From Roseovarius azorensis (GTDB lineage Bacteria > Pseudomonadota > Alphaproteobacteria > Rhodobacterales > Rhodobacteraceae), in the NCBI RefSeq assembly GCF_900109455.1, contig NZ_FOAG01000003.1, forward strand, positions 248,001 through 312,000: a DNA stretch of 64,000 bases, given 5' to 3'. Position 1 is the first letter of the stretch. Each line of letters starts with the position of its first letter. The notes beneath the pieces are model-generated. The model saw nothing but the letters and a program-made list of their open reading frames with translations. It did no database searches and was not told where the DNA came from. Positions 27,786-37,467 of the stretch are shown one piece after another. The translations under genes were made by a program, and so were the position numbers.

Positions 27786-28688
27786 TCAGCCGCCGAATTC
27801 AACTATGACCGCACCGGCGGCGATCAGGCTCATGAGGGCAATCCGTCGCGGCCCCACCGTTTCCTTGAGCACCAGCCAGCCGATGAGCGCCGCGAAAACC
27901 GTCGAGGTCTCGCGCAGCACCGCCGCCTCGCCGACCTTGTCCAGCCGCGTGGCCAGCATGATCGACCCGAAAGAGAAGAACGCCACCAGCCCGCCGATCA
28001 CCCCGCGCAGCATCAGCGGCCCCGCCGCGGGCCGGTTCGGCAGATTGCGCCAGCGCGCCCAGGCAAACCCCGGCATGGTCAGACCGTCCAGAAAGAAGAA
28101 CCACGCCAGAAAGGTGAACGGATCAGCCGCGGCGCGGATGCCATATGCGTCGTAGGTCGTGTATAGCGCGACAAACAGCCCGGTCATCACCGCCAGGCCC
28201 AGCGCCAGCGGCATCGTCTCGCGGTCAAGCGTCAGCGTGCGCAGATTGTAGACCGCAAGCCCGTAGATCCCGCACAGCAACACCCCGACCCCCAGCCACT
28301 GCATCGGGGCGAATATCTCGCCAAACAGCAGCCACGCCCCGACCACCGTGAAGAGCGGTCCGGTGCCGCGCACCACAGGGTAAACCACCGTATAGGCGCC
28401 CTTGGTATAGGCCAGCCCCTGAAAGATCTTGTAGCCGATGTGAATCAGCACGGCCCCCGCAAAGATCGGCCACATATGCGGCTCCGGCCAGGGCACAACA
28501 AAGAACGCAAAGGGCGCCGCCATGGCGGCATAGCTGAAATCGATCGCGCCCCGGCTGAGCCAGGGATCATGCCGCCCCTTCTGCAACGCACCGAATATCG
28601 CGTGCAACAACGCCGCCGCAAGCGCCAGCGCGGTTGCCAGCTGCTTGCCCTCTGCCGTGCCTTCAAGCGCGATCAGCCACTCGCTCAT
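27786..28688 (-). CDS. DMT/EamA-family transporter
   Basis: A 300-residue protein with about ten hydrophobic segments, as expected for two EamA repeats; FGSIMLATRLDKVGEAAVLR and LIGWLVLKETVGPRRIALMS are typical of the second repeat end. Likely an inner membrane exporter of amino acids or other metabolites; substrate unknown. The start could be the ATG at 28688 or 28697; no strong ribosome site separates them. Confidence 0.82.
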   Translation of the reverse strand: MSEWLIALEGTAEGKQLATALALAAALLHAIFGALQKGRHDPWLSRGAIDFSYAAMAAPFAFFVVPWPEPHMWPIFAGAVLIHIGYKIFQGLAYTKGAYTVVYPVVRGTGPLFTVVGAWLLFGEIFAPMQWLGVGVLLCGIYGLAVYNLRTLTLDRETMPLALGLAVMTGLFVALYTTYDAYGIRAAADPFTFLAWFFFLDGLTMPGFAWARWRNLPNRPAAGPLMLRGVIGGLVAFFSFGSIMLATRLDKVGEAAVLRETSTVFAALIGWLVLKETVGPRRIALMSLIAAGAVIVEFGG

Positions 28689-28742
28689 GCACGCCATCGC
28701 GGGAAAGGGCCCGCCCTGCAAAGCACTGTGCATGCAGCAACC

Positions 28743-28764
28743 GTAGGCCGGGCTTCAGCCCGGC
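28743..28764. repeat. Short inverted repeat near the ftsY 3' end
   Basis: GCCGGGCTTCAGCCCGGC-type palindrome between the DMT gene and ftsY. It is similar in style to, but distinct from, the CCTCGGG family found elsewhere in the window. Confidence 0.6.
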
Positions 28765-28800
28765 AAAGAACGCGCCGGCCGGATGACGCGGCGGCCTGCC

Positions 28801-30099
28801 TCATTCGGCGCCAAGCCCCGTGAGGGCGGCGGCGAACTCCTCGGGGTCGAACGGCGCCAGATCGTCGATCTGTTCGCCTACCCCTATGGCATGGATCGGC
28901 AGGCCGAACCTGTCCGCCAGCGCCACCAGAACGCCGCCGCGCGCGGTGCCGTCGAGCTTGGTCATCACCAGCCCGGTGATATCGGCGAGTTTCTGGAATA
29001 TCTCGACCTGCGACAGCGCGTTCTGCCCGGTCGTCGCATCGAGCACCAGCAGCGTGTTGTGCGGGGCAGAGGGATCCTTCTTGCGGATCACCCGGACGAT
29101 CTTGGCCAACTCCTCCATCAGGTCGGCGCGGTTCTGCAACCGCCCCGCCGTGTCAATCATCAGAAGATCGGCCCCCTCGGCCTCGGCCCGCGTCATCGCG
29201 TCGAACGCAAGACTCGCGGGGTCTGACCCCTCGGGCGCGGTCAGAACCGGCACCCCCGCCCGTTCGCCCCAGATCTGAAGCTGCTCGACAGCAGCGGCGC
29301 GAAAGGTATCGCCAGCGGCAATGATCACCGATTTGCCCGCCGCCTTGAACTGGCTCGCCAGCTTGCCGATGGTGGTGGTCTTGCCCGATCCGTTGACACC
29401 CACCACCAGCACCACCTGCGGTTTTTTCGGATAGATCGGCATCGGGCGCGCCACCGGCACCATGATGCGGGCGATCTCCTGGGCCAGGAATTCCTTGATC
29501 TCCCGCGTCGAAAGCCGCTTTCCCATCCGCCCCTCGGCCATGTTCGCGGTGACGCGCAGCGCGGTGTCGACCCCCATGTCGGCGGTGATCAGCAACTCTT
29601 CGAGCTGTTCGAGCATCGCGTCGTCCAGCGCGCGCCGGACAACCGCCGTCCTGTCGCCACGCCCCAGAAGACGCCCCAGAAGGCCGCTGCGCGGGGCCGG
29701 GGGGGCTGCAGGCGGCAGGCTATCGGGAATCTCGAACGGTGCGGAGGGAGCGGGTATTTCCGGCGTCCACGGTATTTCCACGGGCGGCTCGTTGACCGGC
29801 AACTCCACCGGCGACCGGGGCGGCGCCTCATCGGGGCGCGTCGGGATGTCGGGTGGCGTCGGATCGGGCGCAGGCGGAGGCGTGGGAACGGGGAGCGGTT
29901 GCGGTTCGGGTTCCGGCGCAGGTGTGGGTTCCGGCTCCGGCTCCGGCGCAGGTTCCGGCGCAGGTGTGGGCGCAGGCTCCGGCGTCTCCGGGTCGCCCGC
30001 CTCTGCCACGCCGCCGTCCTCCACGATCGCCTCCAGACCCGCTTCGAGCCTGGACGACGACTTGAACAGCCGTTCCTTGAGTTTCGAGAAAAACGCCAT
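28801..30099 (-). CDS. ftsY: Signal recognition particle receptor FtsY
   Basis: A 432-residue SRP GTPase that docks SRP-bound ribosomes at the membrane. After a basic N-terminal helix comes a Pro/Glu-rich linker (about residues 40-110) with repeated APEPEPEP-type units, then the four-helix N domain (about 135-210) and the G domain with P-loop GVNGSGKTTTIGKLA, DTFRAAAVEQL, DTAGRLQNR and TKLDGTARGG. The linker repeats are also visible as DNA repeats at about 29900-29990. Length is within range for long-tailed alphaproteobacterial FtsY. Confidence 0.97.
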   Translation of the reverse strand: MAFFSKLKERLFKSSSRLEAGLEAIVEDGGVAEAGDPETPEPAPTPAPEPAPEPEPEPTPAPEPEPQPLPVPTPPPAPDPTPPDIPTRPDEAPPRSPVELPVNEPPVEIPWTPEIPAPSAPFEIPDSLPPAAPPAPRSGLLGRLLGRGDRTAVVRRALDDAMLEQLEELLITADMGVDTALRVTANMAEGRMGKRLSTREIKEFLAQEIARIMVPVARPMPIYPKKPQVVLVVGVNGSGKTTTIGKLASQFKAAGKSVIIAAGDTFRAAAVEQLQIWGERAGVPVLTAPEGSDPASLAFDAMTRAEAEGADLLMIDTAGRLQNRADLMEELAKIVRVIRKKDPSAPHNTLLVLDATTGQNALSQVEIFQKLADITGLVMTKLDGTARGGVLVALADRFGLPIHAIGVGEQIDDLAPFDPEEFAAALTGLGAE

Positions 30100-30166
30100 G
30101 CGCCCTCCGATCCGCCGTATCAGTCACCTAATGCGGATCGGCAGGATATGGAAGCCCGCGCGCGCC

Positions 30167-31852
30167 TCAGATTTCGTTCGCGAAATGCTGCATCACCAGA
30201 CGAATCGGGTTCGGCGCCGCCTGCCCCAGCCCGCAGATCGAGGCATCGGCCATCGCGCTGCACAATTCCGCCAGGAGCGGCTGATCCCAATGATCGGCCT
30301 GCATCAGCTTGACCGCCTTTTCACAACCCACCCGGCACGGCGTGCATTGGCCACAGCTTTCATCCTCGAAGAACCGCAGCATGTTCAGCGCCGCATCGCG
30401 CGCGCTGTCGTGATCCGACAACACCACGACGGCGGCAGAGCCGATGAACGACCCATGCGGCTGCAACGTGTCGAAATCGAGCGGAATATCGTCCATCGAC
30501 GCGGGCAGCAGACCCGAAGAGGGACCGCCCGGCTGATACGCCTTGAAGCTGTGACCGTCGAGCATCCCGCCCGCAGCCTCGATCACATCCACGATCGTGG
30601 ACCCCGCCGGCAAGAGATGAACACCGGGATTTTTCACGCGACCCGAAACCGAATAGGACCGCAGCCCCTTGCGACCGTTCTTTTCGACGCCCGACAGGAT
30701 CTCGCCGCCCTCCCGCAGCACGCGCGTCACCCAATAGAGGGTTTCCACATTGTTGACGAGCGTGGGCCGGTCGAAAATGCCGACCTGCGCCACGAATGGC
30801 GGACGGTGGCGTGGCAGGCCGCGCTTGCCCTCAATCGATTCGATCATCGCGCTTTCTTCGCCGCAGATATAGGCCCCCGCCCCGCGCCGCAGGTCGATGT
30901 AACCGGGGGTTACGATAGCTGCATCTTCCAATGCCTTGATTTCACGGCGCAGGATTTCCAGCACGGCCGGGTATTCATCCCGCATGTAGATGAAACAGCG
31001 CTCCGCCTCGACCGCCCATGCCGCAATCAGCATGCCCTCAAGGAAAACATGCGGCTCGCGTTCCAGATAATAGCGGTCCTTGAACGTGCCCGGCTCGCCC
31101 TCGTCGCCATTGACGGCCAGGTAACGCGGGCCCGGCTCGGCGCGCACGAAACCCCATTTGCGCCCCGACGGAAACCCGGCACCGCCCAGACCCCGCAGAC
31201 CCGAGTCGAGCAGCGTCTGCTGCACCGTCCCGAAATCGCCTCCCGCGCGCAATTCCGACAGCCTGGCATAACCGCCGGATGCCGAATAGTCGGCAAAGGC
31301 TTGATACTCAGGGACATGCGCATGGGTGTCATCCGCCGCGATCGCGACCCGCACCTTGTCCACGGTGGCGTTGTCGATGTGATTGTGGCCCAGTTCCAGA
31401 ACAGGCGCCGTATCGCAACGCCCCATGCAGGGCGCGCGCAGCACGCGGACCCGTGACGGATCCAGCCCCTCCTCCAGCGCCTGCCGGAGCTGCTGCGCCC
31501 CCGCCAGTTCGCAGGACAGCGAATCGCAAACCCGGATGGTCAGCGCCGGTGGCGGGGTCTCGCCTTCCTTAACCACGTCGAAATGCGCGTAAAACGTGGC
31601 AACCTCGTAAATCTCGGCCTGGGCGATCCGCATTTCCTCGCCCAGCGCACGCAGATGCGCCGCCGACAGATGACCATATTCGTCCTGAATGAGATGCAGA
31701 TACTCGATCAGCAGATCGCGCCGGCGCGGCCCCTCGCCCAGCAGCGCGCGGACCTCGGCCCAGGCCTGATCCTCCAGTTGGCGACCCTTGGGCGTATGCC
31801 GCCCCTTGCCCTTGCCCGATTTCCACACGCCTTTGCGTTCATCAAGTGCCAT
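30167..31852 (-). CDS. NuoE-NuoF fusion, NAD-dependent formate dehydrogenase beta-type subunit
   Basis: A 561-residue protein joining a thioredoxin-like [2Fe-2S] domain (about residues 25-165; Cys in CDSLSC and CMGRC, both pairs intact) to a NuoF-like FMN/NADH domain (GLRGLGGAGFPSGRKW, NGDEGEPGTFKDR, ICGEESAMIESIEGKRG) and a C-terminal [4Fe-4S] motif SCGQCTPCRVGC. This order is typical of fused FdsG/FdsB subunits of soluble NAD-linked formate dehydrogenases or related hydrogenase diaphorases. The partner FdsA is not adjacent: ftsY is downstream and an unrelated + strand gene is upstream. The start at 31852 is chosen because GGGGATGAG precedes it. Confidence 0.85.
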   Translation of the reverse strand: MALDERKGVWKSGKGKGRHTPKGRQLEDQAWAEVRALLGEGPRRRDLLIEYLHLIQDEYGHLSAAHLRALGEEMRIAQAEIYEVATFYAHFDVVKEGETPPPALTIRVCDSLSCELAGAQQLRQALEEGLDPSRVRVLRAPCMGRCDTAPVLELGHNHIDNATVDKVRVAIAADDTHAHVPEYQAFADYSASGGYARLSELRAGGDFGTVQQTLLDSGLRGLGGAGFPSGRKWGFVRAEPGPRYLAVNGDEGEPGTFKDRYYLEREPHVFLEGMLIAAWAVEAERCFIYMRDEYPAVLEILRREIKALEDAAIVTPGYIDLRRGAGAYICGEESAMIESIEGKRGLPRHRPPFVAQVGIFDRPTLVNNVETLYWVTRVLREGGEILSGVEKNGRKGLRSYSVSGRVKNPGVHLLPAGSTIVDVIEAAGGMLDGHSFKAYQPGGPSSGLLPASMDDIPLDFDTLQPHGSFIGSAAVVVLSDHDSARDAALNMLRFFEDESCGQCTPCRVGCEKAVKLMQADHWDQPLLAELCSAMADASICGLGQAAPNPIRLVMQHFANEI

Positions 31853-32060
31853 GCGCTCATCCCCACTGCCTCTTGCGCCCAGAAATAACGTGCGCACCGC
31901 CGAACCGGGAGAGCAAATGCGACATTTACGCCTTCGGATGCGTTCATTCGGGGGCAAATCGGCGTGACATTCGAACTATGGGCGTCGGTCAGGATCGTCG
32001 GCCACCCCTCGACGCGGAAATCCACTGGCGGGGCGCGGCCCGATCTGGCAGTCTGTCGTC

Positions 32061-32453
32061 ATGCGTTTCTTCACCCTGATCCTTGCCCTGACCAGCCAGA
32101 CCTGTGCGGTCCAAGCACAGATGAGCGCCGCCGAATTCGACCGCTATACGCGCGGACATACCTTCTATTACGGTGCCAACGGCGCGCCATATGGCGGCGA
32201 GGAATACCTCGATGACCGCCGCGTGCGCTGGTCATTCCTCGACGGGCAATGCCAGAGCGGCTACTGGTACGAAGAGGACGACCTGATCTGTTTCATCTAT
32301 GAGAACCGGCCCGATCCACAATGCTGGAGCTTTGAACAGGCGGGCGGCGGATTGGTGGCGCGGTTTGCCGGACCCGAGCCATCGACAGAACTCTACGAGG
32401 TCGAGAAATCAAGCGAGCCGCTGATGTGTCTGGGGCCTGACATCGGTGTTTGA
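32061..32453 (+). CDS. Small secreted hypothetical protein
   Basis: A 130-residue protein with a probable signal peptide (MRFFTLILALTSQTCAVQAQ, cleavage near residue 19-20), then a Tyr/Trp/Asp-rich domain with paired Cys (DGQCQSGYW, LICFIYE, PQCWSFE, LMCLG). Likely a periplasmic or surface protein held by disulfides. I do not recognise a function. It stands alone between minus-strand genes. Confidence 0.72.
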   Translation: MRFFTLILALTSQTCAVQAQMSAAEFDRYTRGHTFYYGANGAPYGGEEYLDDRRVRWSFLDGQCQSGYWYEEDDLICFIYENRPDPQCWSFEQAGGGLVARFAGPEPSTELYEVEKSSEPLMCLGPDIGV

Positions 32454-32555
32454 ATTGTCTTTTTCAGCTCAATGTTTCCAGTTCATAAACAAAAACTGCA
32501 TAAAACTGTTAATTATCCCATTTTTTGACACGATCTCCCGCGCTGTCAGGTAATG

Positions 32556-34064
32556 TCAGAAAAGACTGCCCTGCCCTTTGGAGCCCGCGTCCTTTTCGGT
32601 TGGCTTGTTCGGTTTGCGCTCTGATCTCATCAGCGCCGCAGATGGACCCAGACCGAGCCTGCCGTCGAAAAACTCGATTTCCAGCGCCCCGGCACCCGCA
32701 GCGGCAGCCCGCGTCGTGACAACCGCGCCATCCCCCCGGACGACCGCATAACCACGCTTCAGTGTGGCGGTGTAGCCCAGTGTTTCATGCAGCCTGTCCA
32801 ATGCCTCGATCCGGTCCCGCCAGCCGCGTGTCTGACGTTTCGCCGCATCGCTCAGCCGAGTGAACAGGCGGTCAAGCTCGCGCTGCCTGTTCTCCATGTC
32901 CCGATGCAGCGCATGAATGTTGAGGCGCGCCGCCGTATTGGCCAGCCGCCGCCGGTCCGCCTCGACCGCGCGGCGCAACAGGCCCGGACGCAGCGCGCCG
33001 GCGGTTTCCGACAGGTGAACACGCCGCGTCTGCACAGAGCGAATCAGCGCCGCAGGCAGCCTGTCGGACCAGGTGTCCAACCGTTGACGGGGTGTCTCCA
33101 GCAGGGTCTCGGGCCGGGGCAGCGCACGCGAGAGATCGCGCAGCCGCTGACCGCGCATGGCGATACCCGTGCTCAGCGACTGCGACAGCCGCATCGCCTG
33201 ACCGTCAAGCCACGCCATCAGATCCAGCCGCACCGGCACCGCCAGTTCCGCCGCCGCCGTGGGCGTGGGCGCGCGTTTGTCGGCGGCAAGGTCGATCAGC
33301 GTCGTATCGGTCTCGTGCCCGACGGCGGAAATGAGGGGAATCGCGCTCTCGGCAGCGGCGCGCACCACGATTTCCTCGTTGAAGCCCCACAGATCCTCGA
33401 CCGAACCGCCGCCGCGCGCCACGATGATGAGGTCGGGCCGCGGCAGTGCGCCACCGGGCGACAACGCATTGAAACCGCGGATCGCCCGCGCCACCTCGGG
33501 CGCGCAGTTCTCGCCCTGCACCACCACCGGCCAGATCAGCACCTTGCGCGGAAACCGCTCGCGCAGCCGGTGCAGGATATCGCGAATCACCGCCCCCGAG
33601 GGCGAGGTCACGACGCCGATGATCTCGGGCAGGAACGGCAACCGCACCTTGCGCTCCGGCGCGAACAGCCCCTCCGCCGCCAACGCCTGCCTGCGCTTCT
33701 CCAGCATCGCCATCAGCGCGCCCATGCCCGCCGGCTTCATGTCCTCGATGATGATCTGATAGCGCGACTGACCGGGAAACGTGGTCAGCCGCCCGGTGGC
33801 GACAACCTCCATCCCCTCCTCCGGCTGCACCGCCAGACGGGCGGCGACACCTTTCCAGATGATCCCCGCCAGCACTGCCTTGTCATCCTTGAGATCGAGA
33901 TAGACGTGGCCCGAGCGCGGACGCGAAATGCGCCCCAACTCACCACGCACCCGCACATGGCTGAATTCCCCCTCGATCATCCGCCTGATCGCGCCCGACA
34001 GGTCAGAGACCGAAAATTCCGGGGCGTTCCCGCCAGGGTCGGGACTGTCGATCAGGTCGGACAT
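32556..34064 (-). CDS. xseA: Exodeoxyribonuclease VII large subunit
   Basis: A 502-residue catalytic subunit of exonuclease VII, which degrades single-stranded DNA with XseB. It has the OB-fold start EFSVSDLSGAIRRMIEGEFS, the catalytic domain with VTSPSGAVIRDILHRL, ARGGGSVEDLWGFNEE and HETDTTLIDLAADKRAPTPT, then a long helical region and a C-terminal SLF. The start MSDLIDSPDP at 34064 fits known proteins better than upstream in-frame starts. Divergent from purD. Confidence 0.95.
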   Translation of the reverse strand: MSDLIDSPDPGGNAPEFSVSDLSGAIRRMIEGEFSHVRVRGELGRISRPRSGHVYLDLKDDKAVLAGIIWKGVAARLAVQPEEGMEVVATGRLTTFPGQSRYQIIIEDMKPAGMGALMAMLEKRRQALAAEGLFAPERKVRLPFLPEIIGVVTSPSGAVIRDILHRLRERFPRKVLIWPVVVQGENCAPEVARAIRGFNALSPGGALPRPDLIIVARGGGSVEDLWGFNEEIVVRAAAESAIPLISAVGHETDTTLIDLAADKRAPTPTAAAELAVPVRLDLMAWLDGQAMRLSQSLSTGIAMRGQRLRDLSRALPRPETLLETPRQRLDTWSDRLPAALIRSVQTRRVHLSETAGALRPGLLRRAVEADRRRLANTAARLNIHALHRDMENRQRELDRLFTRLSDAAKRQTRGWRDRIEALDRLHETLGYTATLKRGYAVVRGDGAVVTTRAAAAGAGALEIEFFDGRLGLGPSAALMRSERKPNKPTEKDAGSKGQGSLF

Positions 34065-34138
34065 GGGCGGCACCTTGTGTCTGCGTGATCGCCACCTTAG
34101 AACGCGCGACAAGCGAGGCCAAGCCGGAGACATGCGCG

Positions 34139-35401
34139 ATGAACATTCTGATCCTTGGCGGCGGCGGGCGCGAACACGCCCTGGCCTGGGCGGTGCTGCA
34201 AAACCCCAAATGCGACCGGCTGATCGTGGCCCCCGGCAATGCAGGCATCGCCGAGATTGCCGAATGCGCAACGTTCGACATCCTCGACGGCGGCGCGGTG
34301 GCCACGTTCTGCGAGGCCGAGGCGGTGGATTTCGTGATCATCGGCCCCGAGGCGCCGCTGGCCGCTGGCGTCGCCGACCGGCTGCGCGAGGCGGGGCTGC
34401 TGGTCTTTGGCCCCTCCGCGGCCGCGGCGCGGCTGGAGGCATCCAAGAACTTCACCAAGGAAATCTGCGCCGCCTGCGGCGCGCCGACGGCGGCCTACCG
34501 GCACTTCACCGACGCACAGGCAGCGCGGGATTATGTGACAACGCAAGACGCGCCCATCGTGGTCAAGGCCGACGGGCTGGCGGCGGGCAAGGGCGTTGTC
34601 GTGGCGATGACCGGGGCAGAGGCGCTTGCGGCGGTCGACGACATGTTCGGAGGCGAATTCGGCAGCGCCGGGGCCGAGGTGGTGATCGAGGAATTCATGC
34701 AGGGCGAGGAGGCCTCGTTCTTTGTCCTCTGCGACGGCGAGACGGCGCTGCCCATCGGCACCGCGCAGGATCACAAGCGCGTGGGCGAGGGCGACACCGG
34801 CCCCAACACCGGCGGCATGGGGGCATATTCGCCCGCGCCGGTTATGACCGATGCGGTCACGGCCAGAGCGCTCGATGAAATCGTGCGCCCCGTGCTGGCC
34901 GAAATGTCCCGGCGCGGCACGCCCTATCAGGGCGTGCTCTTTGTCGGGCTGATGATCCGCGACGGCCAGCCCCGGCTGGTCGAGTTCAACGTGCGCTTCG
35001 GCGATCCCGAATGTCAGGTTCTGATGATGCGGCTCGGCGGGCAGGCGCTCGACCTCATGCTGGCGACAGCCGAGGGCCGGCTGGCCGATATCTCGGTCAA
35101 CTGGGCCGGGGATCATGCTCTGACCGTGGTGATGGCCGCGAACGGCTATCCGGGGAGTTACGAAAAAGGAAGCGTTATCAATGGTCTGGATACCTGCCCC
35201 GAGGACAGCTTTCATCAGGTCTTTCACGCGGGCACCGCGCGCAGCGCGGGACAGTTCGTGGCGCACGGAGGCCGCGTCCTGGCGGTCACGGCACGCGGAG
35301 CAAGCCTGCGCGAGGCGGCGGACCGGGCCTATGCGATGGTCGGCCGGATCGACTGGCCGGACGGTTTCTGCCGCCGCGACATCGGCTGGCGCGCGCTCTG
35401 A
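34139..35401 (+). CDS. purD: Phosphoribosylamine--glycine ligase
   Basis: A 420-residue ATP-grasp enzyme making GAR in purine synthesis. Shows MNILILGGGGREHALAWAVL, VKADGLAAGKGV, HKRVGEGDTGPNTGGMGAYSPAP and VEFNVRFGDPECQ. Full length. The start at 34139 follows GGAGACATGCGCG. Divergent from xseA. Confidence 0.96.
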   Translation: MNILILGGGGREHALAWAVLQNPKCDRLIVAPGNAGIAEIAECATFDILDGGAVATFCEAEAVDFVIIGPEAPLAAGVADRLREAGLLVFGPSAAAARLEASKNFTKEICAACGAPTAAYRHFTDAQAARDYVTTQDAPIVVKADGLAAGKGVVVAMTGAEALAAVDDMFGGEFGSAGAEVVIEEFMQGEEASFFVLCDGETALPIGTAQDHKRVGEGDTGPNTGGMGAYSPAPVMTDAVTARALDEIVRPVLAEMSRRGTPYQGVLFVGLMIRDGQPRLVEFNVRFGDPECQVLMMRLGGQALDLMLATAEGRLADISVNWAGDHALTVVMAANGYPGSYEKGSVINGLDTCPEDSFHQVFHAGTARSAGQFVAHGGRVLAVTARGASLREAADRAYAMVGRIDWPDGFCRRDIGWRAL

Positions 35402-35465
35402 GGCGCAACCTGCCCGGCAAAGAGCACGGCCAGCGATACCTCAAGTGTTCCCCGACGCATCCGTC

Positions 35466-35828
<363 letters not shown>

Positions 35829-35926
35829 CTAGCCAAGCGATCTGGCACAGGCCAGCCCCATTTGCGACCCGCTGGGAAAAGAGTTGCACGAATTCAGCAA
35901 TGTTCGCGTTATGTTTCATAGCCGTA

Positions 35927-36982
35927 TCACGCGTATCCGTCGCGGACCAGCCGGGCCGCCAGCCCGGCATAGGCCTGCGCCACCGCCCCCTCGCCCGCCG
36001 CCACCGGACGCCCCGCATCGCCCGCCAGCCGCGTCTCCAGATCAATCGGCAGCGCCGCCAGCAGCGCCAGGCCCAGCTTCTCCGCCTCGGCGCGCACCCC
36101 GCCATGGCCAAAGATATGCGCCTCGTGCCCGCAATCGGGACACTGGAAATAGGACATGTTCTCGATCATCCCCAGCATCGGCACATCAAGCGTGGTGAAC
36201 ATGTCCATCGCCTTGCGCGCATCCAGCAACGCCACGTCCTGCGGCGTGGACACGATGATCGCGCCGTCGGGGCGCGCCCGCTGGCTGAGCGTAAGCTGCA
36301 CATCGCCGGTGCCCGGCGGCAGATCGACGATGAGCACGTCGAGCGCGCCCCAGTCCACCTGGGTCAGCATCTGTTGCAGCGCGCCCATCAGCATCGGACC
36401 GCGCCAGATGACGGACTTGGCCGGATCGAGCATCAACCCGATCGACATCAGCACGACGCCATGTGCCGCAAGCGGCGTGATCCGCTGGCCATCCGGGCTG
36501 GTTGGGCGCGCGGAGACACCCATCATCCTCGGCTGGCTCGGTCCGTGAATGTCGGCGTCGAGCAGGCCCACACGCCGCCCCGCCCTGGCGAGCGCCACGG
36601 CGAGGTTGGAGGCGACGGTGGATTTGCCCACACCGCCCTTGCCCGAGGCCACAGCGAGAATCGACGCAACCCCCGCCGGGCGGATCGAACTCGTGCCCCC
36701 CTTCGGATGCTGGCCAAGTTTCAGCGCAGGCGGCGCGGCATGGGCGGTGAGTGCGACCGTCGCCTTGCTCACCCCCGGCAGGCTGAGCGCCGCGCGCTCG
36801 GCAGCGGCGCGCAGGGGCTCCATCATGCGGGCCATCTCGGGGCTTGGGGCCTCGATGACGAATCGCACATCCGCCCCCTCGATGGTCAGCGCACGCACCA
36901 TGTCGCGCGAAACCAGATTGCCGCCATCGGGCAGTTCCAGCTGCGCCAGCCGCGCCTCGACTTCCGAACGTGTTACCGGCAT
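35927..36982 (-). CDS. mrp: Mrp/NBP35-type Fe-S cluster carrier ATPase
   Basis: A 351-residue protein with an N-terminal MIP18/DUF59-like domain (about residues 1-85), and a deviant Walker A P-loop ASGKGGVGKSTVASNLA, DADIHGPSQPRMM, and the Fe-S-carrying CxxC in FQCPDCGHE. Transfers Fe-S clusters to apoproteins. The start at 36982 follows AAAGGAGTGAAC. Confidence 0.94.
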   Translation of the reverse strand: MPVTRSEVEARLAQLELPDGGNLVSRDMVRALTIEGADVRFVIEAPSPEMARMMEPLRAAAERAALSLPGVSKATVALTAHAAPPALKLGQHPKGGTSSIRPAGVASILAVASGKGGVGKSTVASNLAVALARAGRRVGLLDADIHGPSQPRMMGVSARPTSPDGQRITPLAAHGVVLMSIGLMLDPAKSVIWRGPMLMGALQQMLTQVDWGALDVLIVDLPPGTGDVQLTLSQRARPDGAIIVSTPQDVALLDARKAMDMFTTLDVPMLGMIENMSYFQCPDCGHEAHIFGHGGVRAEAEKLGLALLAALPIDLETRLAGDAGRPVAAGEGAVAQAYAGLAARLVRDGYA

Positions 36983-37232
36983 GTTCACTCCTTTGGCATC
37001 CCTGCCTGAATAAGTGGCAATGCAATGCGCCAAGGCAAGGCATGTTGGCAGAGTGCCTGAAAAACACCGCAGTTGCTTAACCTTAGGTCAATTTCCCTTA
37101 TGCATTTGCTGCATAGCAGCATTGCTTATCCGGGGTATTGTGCAGGTGCAGCAAAGCGCTATCTTGAACTCAACAAGGGCAAAGCGAAACGCACCGCACC
37201 CGAATACGAACATATCCGCAAGGTTCCGAAAG

Positions 37233-37457
37233 ATGACATATACAACCGAAATTAACCGCTCCGCAACAAAGGTGCTGGGCGAAGACATAAGCGCCGCAGT
37301 CTATGCCGCAATGCAGCGCATCGTGGATTATCGCCTCTATCGCCGCACCATCCGCGAGTTGTCGCAACTCGGCGCGCATGACTTAGCGGACCTGGGGCTG
37401 CATCGCAGCGAAATCCGCCGCGTCGCACGGGAAACAGTTTACGGTCGCAGATCGTAA
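37233..37457 (+). CDS. DUF1127 small protein, CcaF1-like
   Basis: A 74-residue basic protein with LYRRTIRELSQLGAHDLADL and GLHRSEIRRVARE. It stands immediately upstream of four CUCCUCCCU-loop hairpins (37468-37657). In Rhodobacter sphaeroides the DUF1127 protein CcaF1 is encoded just before the CcsR1-4 sRNAs and is co-transcribed with them from a stress-sigma (RpoHI/RpoHII) promoter. The context therefore makes this the CcaF1 homologue. ATG 37233 chosen from the match to other DUF1127 proteins; there is no strong Shine-Dalgarno. Confidence 0.88.
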   Translation: MTYTTEINRSATKVLGEDISAAVYAAMQRIVDYRLYRRTIRELSQLGAHDLADLGLHRSEIRRVARETVYGRRS

Positions 37458-37467
37458 TCACGAGATC

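Noticed and set aside
37163..37191. CTTGAA as a heat-shock-sigma -35 for the DUF1127/CcsR unit
   Set aside because: CTTGAA is present at 37163-37168, but no acceptable -10 follows at the right distance, so I do not call the promoter.
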